In this document: positions 1 through 7,178 of the stretch, piece after piece
How the letters are laid out: each line of letters opens with the position of its first letter
Numbering within the stretch: the stretch's first letter is position 1
NCBI GenBank assembly: GCA_014360745.1
Contig: JACIWY010000032.1
Location: 1-15,358, forward strand
Direction: 5' to 3'
DNA: 15,358 nt
DNA from: Chloroflexota bacterium
GTDB lineage: Bacteria; Chloroflexota; Anaerolineae; UBA1429
The notes under the pieces: generated by a model
Seen by the model: the letters and a program-made list of their open reading frames with translations, nothing else
Told to the model about the DNA's origin: nothing
Database searches by the model: none
Translations under genes and position numbers: made by a program

Positions 1-152
1 ATCTTTACGACATGACCTTGTCGGTAGAGTTTCTCAAGTTCTTGCGCCCCGAGCGGCGTTTTGAGCGCATCGACGAGTTAGTGCAACAAATGCGCCAGGA
101 CGCCGCCGCGGCCCAAGAGGCTTTGCAAATGCGCGTCTTGACGCCAAGATGA
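1..152 (+). CDS. C-terminal fragment of an unidentified protein
   Basis: An open frame enters from the left edge and ends at the TGA at 150-152, giving about 49 C-terminal residues. The fragment is charged and helical in character, with alternating Arg/Glu and Leu/Phe and an Ala/Gln-rich segment near the end, and it closes with Leu-Thr-Pro-Arg. I do not recognise the family from so little sequence. Its stop codon overlaps the archease start in an ATGA arrangement (ATG 149-151, TGA 150-152), so the two genes are very probably translationally coupled and in the same operon. The reading frame is well supported; the function is not. Confidence 0.6.
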   Translation, partial: LYDMTLSVEFLKFLRPERRFERIDELVQQMRQDAAAAQEALQMRVLTPR

Positions 153-571
153 GCTCATACCCTGCTTTTGAAGAATTGGATCATACGGCCGATCTCGCGC
201 TGCGTGTCTATGGCCGAGATCGGGCCGAGCTCTTTGCACATGCCGCCCTGGGCATGTTCGAGGCGATGCACTGCCACACTACGGAACAATCGGCCCAGCC
301 GATCGAGGCCGAGATCGTCCTCGACGCTCCGGATCAAGAGACGTTGCTCGTCGATTGGCTGAGCGAGTTGCTCTATCTGAGCGAGCGGCGGCGAGCTTGC
401 TTTACCTCCTTCGACATCCATCAGCTCACCGAGACCCATCTGGAGGCGACCGTTCACGGAACCACCGCCTGCCGACCACAACTTTTGATCAAGGCGGTGA
501 CCTATTCGAACCTGCGCATCAAGCGTCGAGACGATGGCATTTATCAGGTAACCATCATCTTTGACATCTAG
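149..571 (+). CDS. Archease, activator of the RtcB RNA ligase
   Basis: A 140-residue protein, the normal size for archease. It carries the family's N-terminal pattern Glu-x-x-Asp-His-Thr-Ala-Asp at about residues 8-15 and the conserved C-terminal run ending in an Asp-Ile tail, where acidic residues bind metal. Archease promotes guanylylation of RtcB, allowing multiple turnovers, and can alter its nucleotide specificity. The rtcB gene begins 49 nt downstream, which supports the assignment strongly. The ATG at 149 overlaps the upstream stop codon, so translation probably starts by coupling. What is seen is the motif, size and partner gene; the biochemical role comes from the family. Confidence 0.93.
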   Translation: MSSYPAFEELDHTADLALRVYGRDRAELFAHAALGMFEAMHCHTTEQSAQPIEAEIVLDAPDQETLLVDWLSELLYLSERRRACFTSFDIHQLTETHLEATVHGTTACRPQLLIKAVTYSNLRIKRRDDGIYQVTIIFDI

Positions 572-585
572 TCATAGGGGTATAG

Positions 586-605
586 GGCCGGGCAAGCGCC
601 CGGTC
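586..605 (+). promoter_or_regulatory. GC-rich hairpin between archease and rtcB
   Basis: GGCCGGGC (586-593) pairs with GCCCGGTC (598-605) around an AAGC loop. This is an 8-bp stem with one G-U pair, lying in the 49-nt gap after the archease stop and ending 7 nt before the rtcB Shine-Dalgarno (AAGGAG, 613-618). No T-tract follows, so it is not a canonical intrinsic terminator. It could tune rtcB translation or be an mRNA processing or stability element. The pairing is directly visible; any function is inference. Confidence 0.45.
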
Positions 606-620
606 AGTGGACAAGGAGCG

Positions 621-2078
621 ATGGATATGCTTACCCGAAGTGATCTGAAGCAGCTAACGCCTTATTTGTTCGAGATTCCCCAAGACTGGCGGGAGGATAT
701 GCGTGTCCCGGCCCGCGTCTATGCGGACGAAGAGATGTTGGCCGAGTTGTTCGGAGATCGCACTCTCGAACAATTGGCCAACGTGGCCACCCTCCCCGGC
801 ATCGTACGCCACGCCCTGGCCATGCCGGACGCTCACCAAGGATATGGCTTTCCCATCGGCGGCGTGGCAGCGACGGCCCTGCCCGAAGGCGCCATTTCAC
901 CTGGGGGCGTCGGTTATGATATCAATTGCGGCGTCCGCGTGCTCACCACCACCTTGGAAGCCGCTCAGATTCGCCCCAAGATGGACGAGATCATGAGCGC
1001 GCTCTATACCCACGTCCCCTCCGGTGTGGGCGAGGGCGGCGCGGTGCAACTGACCAAATCGGAGCTGATGCAGGTCTTGGAAGAGGGCGCTGAATGGGTG
1101 GTGCGCAAGGGCTATGGCACCAAGCGCGACCTGGAGCACACCGAAGAGGGAGGGCGGATGAAGGCCGCCGATCCGGAAAAGGTGGGCAAGCGGGCGCTGG
1201 AGCGCGGCAGCGACCAAATCGGCTCGCTCGGCTCGGGCAACCATTTTTTAGAGGTGGACGAGATTGTCGAGGTGTACGACGAACGCAGCGCAGAAGCTAT
1301 GGGGCTGCGCAAAGGCGGGGTATGCGTTTGGATCCATTGCGGTTCGCGCGGGCTGGGGCACCAAATCTGCACCGACGCCGTGCGCACCATGCAGAGCGCG
1401 ATGAAGAAATATGGCATCACCGTGCCCGACCGAGAGTTGGTCTGCGCCCCCTTTAACACGCCCGAGGCGCAAGAATATTTTGCGGCCATGTGCTGCGCGG
1501 CCAATTACGCCTGGGCTAACCGCCAGGTCATCGCTCACCGAGTCCGCGAGTGCTTTCGGCAGGTCTTGGGCAAGGCGTTGGGCGGCGACGATTTGCCGAT
1601 GCTATACGACGTATGTCACAATATCGCCAAAGTGGAGCGCCATCGCGTAAACGGGCGCGATCTGGAGCTTTGCGTGCACCGCAAAGGGGCGACGAGGGCC
1701 TTTGGCCCGGGCCAACCCGAAGTGCCGGCGGTGTATCGCGATCTCGGCCAGCCGGTGCTGATCCCAGGCGATATGGCCTCGGGATCCTATATCCTCGTGG
1801 GCACGAATGAGGCCATGGAGCACACGTTCGGCAGCACCTGCCACGGCGCCGGGCGGCTGATGAGCCGCGCCCAGGCGCGCAAAAAGGTGCGCGGCGAACA
1901 GCTCCGCCAGGAGCTGGAAAAGGCCGGCATTACCGTCCGTGCGGGCAGTATGGGCGGGCTCGCCGAGGAGGGCCCTCACGCCTACAAAGAGCTAGACCGC
2001 GTCGTGGAGATCGTTCACCAGGCCGGAATCGCGCGTAAGGTAGTACGCACCCGGCCCATGGGGGTCATGAAGGGCTGA
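621..2078 (+). CDS. rtcB: RNA-splicing ligase RtcB (3'-phosphate/5'-hydroxyl RNA ligase)
   Basis: This 485-residue protein joins RNA ends carrying a 2',3'-cyclic phosphate or 3'-phosphate to 5'-OH ends, using GTP and Mn2+, in tRNA splicing or RNA repair. The active-site set is complete: Asp100 and Cys103 in the Gly-Tyr-Asp-Ile-Asn-Cys-Gly motif, His208 (Gly-Ser-Gly-Asn-His), His239 (Ile-His-Cys-Gly-Ser-Arg-Gly), His333 (Asp-Val-Cys-His-Asn), and the guanylylated His353 in His-Arg-Lys-Gly-Ala-Thr-Arg. The frame stays open back to a TTG at 561, overlapping archease, but AAGGAG at 613-618 precedes the ATG at 621 and that start matches the usual RtcB N-terminus. Another ATG follows at 627. Together with archease it forms a ligase/activator operon. 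No RtcA or RtcR is visible. Confidence 0.96.
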   Translation: MDMLTRSDLKQLTPYLFEIPQDWREDMRVPARVYADEEMLAELFGDRTLEQLANVATLPGIVRHALAMPDAHQGYGFPIGGVAATALPEGAISPGGVGYDINCGVRVLTTTLEAAQIRPKMDEIMSALYTHVPSGVGEGGAVQLTKSELMQVLEEGAEWVVRKGYGTKRDLEHTEEGGRMKAADPEKVGKRALERGSDQIGSLGSGNHFLEVDEIVEVYDERSAEAMGLRKGGVCVWIHCGSRGLGHQICTDAVRTMQSAMKKYGITVPDRELVCAPFNTPEAQEYFAAMCCAANYAWANRQVIAHRVRECFRQVLGKALGGDDLPMLYDVCHNIAKVERHRVNGRDLELCVHRKGATRAFGPGQPEVPAVYRDLGQPVLIPGDMASGSYILVGTNEAMEHTFGSTCHGAGRLMSRAQARKKVRGEQLRQELEKAGITVRAGSMGGLAEEGPHAYKELDRVVEIVHQAGIARKVVRTRPMGVMKG

Positions 2079-2182
2079 GTTGCCGGCGCCGGGAGCAAGC
2101 GCATGTAACGCAGGAACGACATCATCGAGGTCGAGCGCCCACGGGGGATGCCCGGCGTCTGAGGTCATGGAGGAGCATCATC

Positions 2183-3487
2183 ATGAACATCTGCGTCATC
2201 GGGGCGGGATATGTGGGTTTGGTCACCGGCGCCTGTTTCGCCGACCTGGGCAACCGCGTGGTATGCCTGGATACCAACGTCTCCAAGATCGAAAAACTCA
2301 AAAACGGTATCATGCCCCTCTATGAGCCCGGCCTGGAGGAAGTGGTCGCCCGCAACGCCAAGGCCGGACGGTTGACTTTTACCTCCTCGTACGAAGAGGG
2401 TATCCGCGATGCCGAAGTGGTGTTTATCGCCGTCGGCACGCCCCAAGGGGTGGATGGCGAGGCCGACCTGCGCTATGTACGCAGCGCCGCAGAATCGATC
2501 GCCGACGTGATGGATCATCCTTTGATCATCATCAACAAAAGCACAGTGCCGGTGGGCACCGGCGACTGGGTGGCCAATATCATCCGCAAACGCCGGGGCA
2601 ATGAGGTCGAGTTCTCGGTGGTATCCAACCCCGAATTTCTGCGCGAGGGATCGGCGGTGAGCGACTTTATGCATCCCGATCGCGTTGTGCTCGGCTCGGA
2701 AGATCGCGCCGCGGCCGAGCGCGTCTCCAGCCTTTATCTGCCCCTGCGCTGCACCATCATGGTCACCGACCTGCGCACCGCCGAGATGATCAAATACGCC
2801 TCAAACGCCTTCCTGGCCACGCGCGTTTCCTTTATCAACGAGATCGCCGCCATCTGCGATGAATTGGGCGTGGATGTCACCGAGGTGGCCTTTGGCATGG
2901 GCTGCGATGAGCGCATCGGGCATCATTTTTTACGCGCCGGCCTGGGCTGGGGCGGAAGCTGTTTCCCCAAAGACGTCATGGCCTTGGCCCACATGGCCGA
3001 TCTGCACGGCACCCACCCGCAGCTCTTGCGCGCGGTCATGGACATCAACCGGGCTCAGCGCCGGCGCGTGGTGCGCTGGCTGCGCAGCGCCTTGGGCGGG
3101 CTCGACGAGAAGGTTATCGGCATGATGGGCCTGGCCTTCAAGCCCAACACCGATGACATACGCGAGTCACCGGCCATCGACATCATCCGCATGTTGGAAA
3201 ACGAAGAGGCCGAGGTCAGGGCCTATGACCCACAAGCCATGGATCGCGCTCGCGAGGAACTGAACCACGTGACCTTCTGCCGCGACATCTATGAGCTGGC
3301 CGAGGGATGCGATGCCCTGATCTTGGCCACCGAATGGGACGAGTTCCGTTACCCGGATTGGTCGCGCATCCGACGCCTGATGCGCGGCGACGTGTTCATC
3401 GACGGGCGCAACTTTTACGACCCGGAAACGATGAAGCAGGCCGGCTTCCGCTATCGCCCTATCGGGCGGGGGATTGTGCCTCTCTGA
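2183..3487 (+). CDS. ugd: UDP-glucose 6-dehydrogenase
   Basis: A 434-residue cytosolic enzyme that oxidises UDP-glucose to UDP-glucuronate with two NAD+, feeding exopolysaccharide, capsule or pentose-sugar nucleotide synthesis. The Rossmann fold opens with Gly-Ala-Gly-Tyr-Val-Gly at residues 7-12. Also visible are the family segments Asn-Lys-Ser-Thr-Val-Pro-Val-Gly-Thr, Asn-Pro-Glu-Phe-Leu-Arg-Glu-Gly and Lys-Tyr-Ala-Ser-Asn-Ala-Phe. The catalytic Cys260 lies in Gly-Gly-Ser-Cys-Phe-Pro-Lys-Asp. Length is typical. GGAGGAG at 2169-2175 sits 7 nt before the ATG. The 104-nt gap from rtcB means it could be read through or have its own promoter; no convincing -35/-10 pair was found. No other polysaccharide genes are adjacent, so the pathway it serves cannot be told here. 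GDP-mannose dehydrogenases are related, but the motifs favour the UDP-glucose enzyme. Confidence 0.92.
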   Translation: MNICVIGAGYVGLVTGACFADLGNRVVCLDTNVSKIEKLKNGIMPLYEPGLEEVVARNAKAGRLTFTSSYEEGIRDAEVVFIAVGTPQGVDGEADLRYVRSAAESIADVMDHPLIIINKSTVPVGTGDWVANIIRKRRGNEVEFSVVSNPEFLREGSAVSDFMHPDRVVLGSEDRAAAERVSSLYLPLRCTIMVTDLRTAEMIKYASNAFLATRVSFINEIAAICDELGVDVTEVAFGMGCDERIGHHFLRAGLGWGGSCFPKDVMALAHMADLHGTHPQLLRAVMDINRAQRRRVVRWLRSALGGLDEKVIGMMGLAFKPNTDDIRESPAIDIIRMLENEEAEVRAYDPQAMDRAREELNHVTFCRDIYELAEGCDALILATEWDEFRYPDWSRIRRLMRGDVFIDGRNFYDPETMKQAGFRYRPIGRGIVPL

Positions 3488-3511
3488 ACGAGGGGGACAA
3501 ACGCAAGAGAC

Positions 3512-3608
3512 GCAAGGGGCGCAGACGGGGAAAGTGGCCCTGCACTCGACGATAACCTCGTCTTTCACCCCAAGATCGCTGTGCAGAGGCACCGCTTGCG
3601 CCCTTTGC
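3512..3608. repeat. Imperfect nested inverted repeat between convergent genes
   Basis: GCAAGGGGCGCA (3512-3523) is complementary to TGCGCCCTTTGC (3597-3608), 12 positions with one G-T pair. Inside it, GGGGAAAG (3527-3534) faces CTTTCACCCC (3562-3571) with a 2-nt bulge, and a 5-bp hairpin GACGA/TCGTC (3548-3552 and 3558-3562) lies near the centre. The left arm is a run of ACGCAAGAG-like units. The element fills most of the 133-nt space between the two convergent genes. It may be a bidirectional terminator structure or a degenerate palindromic intergenic repeat. There is no long T-tract on either strand. Confidence 0.35.
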
Positions 3609-3620
3609 ATCTAACTCTCA

Positions 3621-4946
3621 TTACGCCTTAAAGTGCTTGAAGGTGGGCAGGTATTCCCGGTTCTTTTCCAGCATCGTATTGACCATCTTGCGAATTTCGG
3701 CCAGCGAAAGCATCGCCGCCGTCAGGGGGTCGTAAGCGATGGCGTGAAAGACCATCGTCGGATCACCCGTCAAACAGGCTTCCACGGCCATCTCTTCCAC
3801 AGCCACGCTGACCTGGTTAAGCGCCGCACACTGGGGCGGCAGGGCGCCGACGTGAACGGCATTGAACCCGTTCCGGTCGGCATACACCGGCACTTCTACG
3901 CAGGCCCCTTCGGGCAGGTTGCTGATCAGGCCATTGTTGGGCACGTTGCCGTTGAAGCGAAAAGGCTCGCCCCCCATATAAGCGTTGATAATATAAGCGG
4001 CGTATTCATGCCCGCGATTCAGATTTAGAGGAGCGGGATCATCCAGCCAGGCCTGGATGCTTTCCTTCCAGGTATTCTCCCGTTGGAGATAGCTCTTGAG
4101 GATATAGGCGTATTCGCCCGGATTCCATCCGGTGCTGTGGGTACAATATTTTTCGATCAGGTCGCGGCGCTTGCGAAACCACCAGTTGTATTCCGAATTG
4201 TGGCCGCTCGATTCGGTGACGTAATAACCGAGGTGGATGAACATCTCGTTGCGCACCATCTCTTCGTTATAGATCTCGGGCCTCTTTACCGCTTCGCGCA
4301 ACAAGGGATAGGCATCCTGGCCCTTCCAACGATAATCCACATACCAGGCCTGATGGTTGATCCCTGCGCACACATAGGTCACTTCCTCCATGGGCGCGCC
4401 GATCCAACGGGCCAACATCTGCGCCGTGCCCTGAACGCTATGGCATAGGCCCGTCACCCGGATGCTGCTTTCGCGCTGCATGGCACGGCAGAGCATGGCC
4501 ATGGGGTTGGTGTAATTGAGCAAGATGGCGTTCGGGCAATGGCGCTCCATGTCGCGGCAGATGTCAAGCATGACTGGGATGGTGCGCAGCGCACGGAACA
4601 CCCCCGCAGGGCCGCGAGTGTCGCCCACGTTGATATCGATGCCGAACGTCTTGGGGATCTCGATATCGTGGCGCCAGACGTTTACTCCGCCGGCCAGGAT
4701 GGTGCAGATCACGGCATCGGCACCGCGCAGAGCCTCCACACGATCCATGGTAGCTTCCACCTTGGCCGGATAACGCCCCTCGGCCACGATGCGATCCACG
4801 GCGCGCTTGATATAGTCCAGCCGCTCGGCGTCGATGTCCATCAAGGCGATGGTACTGTCCTGCAACAACGGAAAAGTCAGGATATCTCTGACTAGGTTGC
4901 GGGTAAAGCCGAAGCTGCCCGCTCCAATAAAAGCAACTTTGGTCAT
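3621..4946 (-). CDS. GH4 family glycosidase, MelA-like (probable alpha-galactosidase)
   Basis: A 441-residue NAD+- and Mn2+-dependent glycosidase of family GH4, which cleaves by oxidation-elimination rather than classical hydrolysis. The NAD-binding motif Gly-Ala-Gly-Ser-Phe-Gly-Phe is at residues 8-14. The metal ligands are Cys168 (Gly-Leu-Cys-His-Ser-Val-Gln-Gly) and His198 (Cys-Ala-Gly-Ile-Asn-His). The segments Asp-Thr-Arg-Gly-Pro-Ala-Gly-Val-Phe-Arg-Ala-Leu-Arg-Thr, Asn-Tyr-Thr-Asn-Pro-Met-Ala-Met and Gly-Tyr-Tyr-Val-Thr-Glu-Ser-Ser-Gly-His resemble E. coli MelA as I recall it. Alpha-glucosidase or alpha-galacturonidase specificity cannot be excluded from sequence. Translation starts at the ATG at 4946-4944 with a GAGGAGG box at 4957-4963. 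No transporter or regulator gene is adjacent. A dyad upstream suggests repressor control. Confidence 0.85.
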   Translation of the reverse strand: MTKVAFIGAGSFGFTRNLVRDILTFPLLQDSTIALMDIDAERLDYIKRAVDRIVAEGRYPAKVEATMDRVEALRGADAVICTILAGGVNVWRHDIEIPKTFGIDINVGDTRGPAGVFRALRTIPVMLDICRDMERHCPNAILLNYTNPMAMLCRAMQRESSIRVTGLCHSVQGTAQMLARWIGAPMEEVTYVCAGINHQAWYVDYRWKGQDAYPLLREAVKRPEIYNEEMVRNEMFIHLGYYVTESSGHNSEYNWWFRKRRDLIEKYCTHSTGWNPGEYAYILKSYLQRENTWKESIQAWLDDPAPLNLNRGHEYAAYIINAYMGGEPFRFNGNVPNNGLISNLPEGACVEVPVYADRNGFNAVHVGALPPQCAALNQVSVAVEEMAVEACLTGDPTMVFHAIAYDPLTAAMLSLAEIRKMVNTMLEKNREYLPTFKHFKA

Positions 4947-4995
4947 CGGAGACTCGCCTCCTCATAGGTAAAAAGATGGGGTCAAATCGGGCATC

Positions 4996-5022
4996 AGGAT
5001 AGCACAAGCGCGAGATTTGTGC
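4996..5022 (-). promoter_or_regulatory. Candidate operator dyad with overlapping -10 for the GH4 gene
   Basis: GCACAA (5002-5007) and TTGTGC (5017-5022) form a perfect 6-bp dyad with a 9-bp spacer, starting 55 bp upstream of the GH4 start codon. On the minus strand a possible -10, TATCCT (5001-4996), directly follows the dyad, so the dyad would cover the -10/-35 spacer, a common repressor position. The -35 is poor. The symmetry is seen; the operator role is inferred. The binding protein is unknown. Confidence 0.35.
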
Positions 5023-5179
5023 CACAGAAAGCGGGCAGGGGCCCGTCCGGCATTTGGGGAGATTTGTCGGCCTGTTTGCAGCCTGCACAGGCGCGAATCA
5101 GAATCCGCCGCCCTTTTTGTTGGGCAGATTCCAGGGCAGGGCCTCGTGCCCCGACTGAGTATGCCTTGCCCCGAAGGGT

Positions 5180-5208
5180 TTGCTCATCAGCGCCATCTGG
5201 TATACACT
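5180..5208 (+). promoter_or_regulatory. Candidate promoter of the Moco operon
   Basis: TTGCTC (5180-5185) lies 17 nt upstream of TACACT (5203-5208). The overlapping TATACA (5201-5206) is preceded by TGG (5198-5200) and so reads as an extended -10. Either choice puts the transcript start near 5212-5215, just before the first strand of the riboswitch aptamer at 5231. The position supports the call more than the match quality, which is moderate. Confidence 0.5.
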
Positions 5209-5230
5209 AGGGCAAGCAATAAGCATATCC

Positions 5231-5355
5231 GTTCTCCGAACCGCAACGCCTACCGGGGGAACCCCACGGCTTGCGGTCGCTACGCCACACAAGGGCGTGT
5301 GGCGGAAAAGGTGTGGAGGGAAACGTCCATGCCCCCCGTGTTTGGAAAGGAGAGC
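5231..5355 (+). promoter_or_regulatory. Molybdenum cofactor (Moco) riboswitch aptamer
   Basis: The leader of the Moco operon folds like the Moco RNA motif. A 7-bp closing stem pairs GTTCTCC (5231-5237) with GGAGAGC (5349-5355). Inside are CCGCAA/TTGCGG (5241-5246 and 5271-5276), an 8-bp hairpin CGCCACAC/GTGTGGCG (5283-5290 and 5297-5304), and GGTGTGGA/TCCATGCC (5310-5317 and 5326-5333) with loop GGGAAACG. The 3' part, around GCCCCCCGTGTTTGGAAAGG (5331-5350), closely resembles the corresponding part of the E. coli moaA leader as I remember it, including the GGAAAGG tract. Identity is further supported by six Moco-related genes directly downstream. Published members sense the molybdenum cofactor, and variants lacking one stem are proposed to sense the tungsten form. 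I cannot assign the subtype without a covariance-model alignment. Boundaries may shift by a few bases. Confidence 0.88.
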
Positions 5356-5374
5356 GCCAACGCCAGCTTTGCCG

Positions 5375-5410
5375 GCCGATGCGTCTCGTTTCCAGACCAT
5401 CGGCTTTTTT
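5375..5410 (+). terminator. Intrinsic terminator forming the riboswitch expression platform
   Basis: GCCGATG (5375-5381) pairs with CATCGGC (5398-5404) and GTCT (5383-5386) with AGAC (5394-5397), an 11-bp stem with one bulged C and a 7-nt loop, followed by six T (5405-5410). It lies 20 nt after the aptamer and just before the moaB ribosome-binding site. TCTCGTTTCC (5384-5393), part of the stem and all of the loop, can instead pair 9 of 10 positions with GGAAAGGAGA (5344-5353) in the aptamer's 3' strand. That would form an antiterminator incompatible with both the aptamer closing stem and this hairpin. Predicted logic: ligand bound, transcription stops. Confidence 0.88.
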
Positions 5411-5430
5411 GGTCCGTCAAGGAGGTGACT

Positions 5431-5923
5431 GTGGCTCTCAATGCCGGGGTGATCACCGTCAGCGATAAGGGATATGCCGGAGAGCGAGAGGATGTGAGCG
5501 GCCCCGTGTTGGCCCGCGCTCTTGCGGATATGGGGGCCAAGGTGCTCAAGCAAACCATCGTCCCCGACGAACCGGAGGAGATCGCGGCGACGCTGGCCCA
5601 ATGGGCCGACGAAGGCGATCTCGACGTGATTTTCACCACAGGGGGCACGGGCTTGACACCACGTGACCAAACCCCCGAGGCGACGCTCAAGGTCCTCGAT
5701 CGCCCGGTGCCGGGTCTGGCCGAGGTGTTGCGTTCCGAGGGCTATCGCAGAACGCCGCTGGCCGTGCTCTCGCGAGGCGTGGCCGGGTTGCGCGGTAAGT
5801 GCCTGATCATCAATCTGCCCGGCAGCCCCAAAGCGGTGCTCGAGGGCATGGAGACGTTGGCCCCGATTTTGCCCCATGCCGTGCGCATGGCTCGCGGCGT
5901 CGATACCGAACACGGACCTGAAC

Positions 5924-5952
<29 letters not shown>
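5431..5952 (+). CDS. moaB: MogA/MoaB family molybdopterin adenylyltransferase
   Basis: A 173-residue MogA/MoaB-fold protein. Mog-type members activate molybdopterin by adenylylation (MPT + ATP to MPT-AMP) before metal insertion; in several bacteria and archaea the MoaB paralog does this job. The signature Thr-Gly-Gly-Thr-Gly-Leu-Thr-Pro-Arg-Asp is at about residues 70-79 and the Leu-Pro-Gly-Ser-Pro-Lys-Ala segment at about 130-136. A near-perfect Shine-Dalgarno AAGGAGGTGA (5419-5428) fixes GTG 5431 as the start. The frame stays open upstream through the riboswitch to 5017, but that extension is not protein-like. The C-terminus is unusually His/Glu-rich (six His in the last 13 residues), perhaps binding metal. 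Its 3' end overlaps moeA. First gene of the Moco operon. Choosing between the mogA and moaB names is not possible from sequence alone. Confidence 0.9.
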
Positions 5953-7165
<1,213 letters not shown>

Positions 7166-7178
7166 TGTAGGAGCAAGG

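Noticed and set aside
561..620. Alternative rtcB start at TTG 561 overlapping archease
   Set aside because: The added 20 residues are Gly/Arg-rich and would include the 586-605 hairpin; AAGGAG at 613-618 and the family N-terminus favour 621.
2085..2159. Inverted repeat GGCGCCGGG / CCCGGCGTC between rtcB and ugd
   Set aside because: A 57-nt loop, no T-tract and very GC-rich arms make chance pairing likely.
2080..2325. 81-codon plus-strand ORF overlapping the start of ugd
   Set aside because: It lacks a good ribosome-binding site, overlaps the well-supported ugd gene in another frame and has low-complexity His/Arg composition typical of shadow frames.
5023..5179. Possible gene or RNA in the stretch between the GH4 dyad and the Moco promoter
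   Set aside because: Only a 5-bp hairpin (CGGGC/GCCCG at 5032-5045) was found; no ORF with a ribosome-binding site and no tRNA-like fold.
5017..5430. N-terminal extension of the moaB reading frame, open for 138 codons upstream of 5431
   Set aside because: It runs through the promoter, aptamer and terminator, its translation is Arg/Pro/Cys-rich and unlike the family, and a near-perfect Shine-Dalgarno at 5419-5428 marks GTG 5431.
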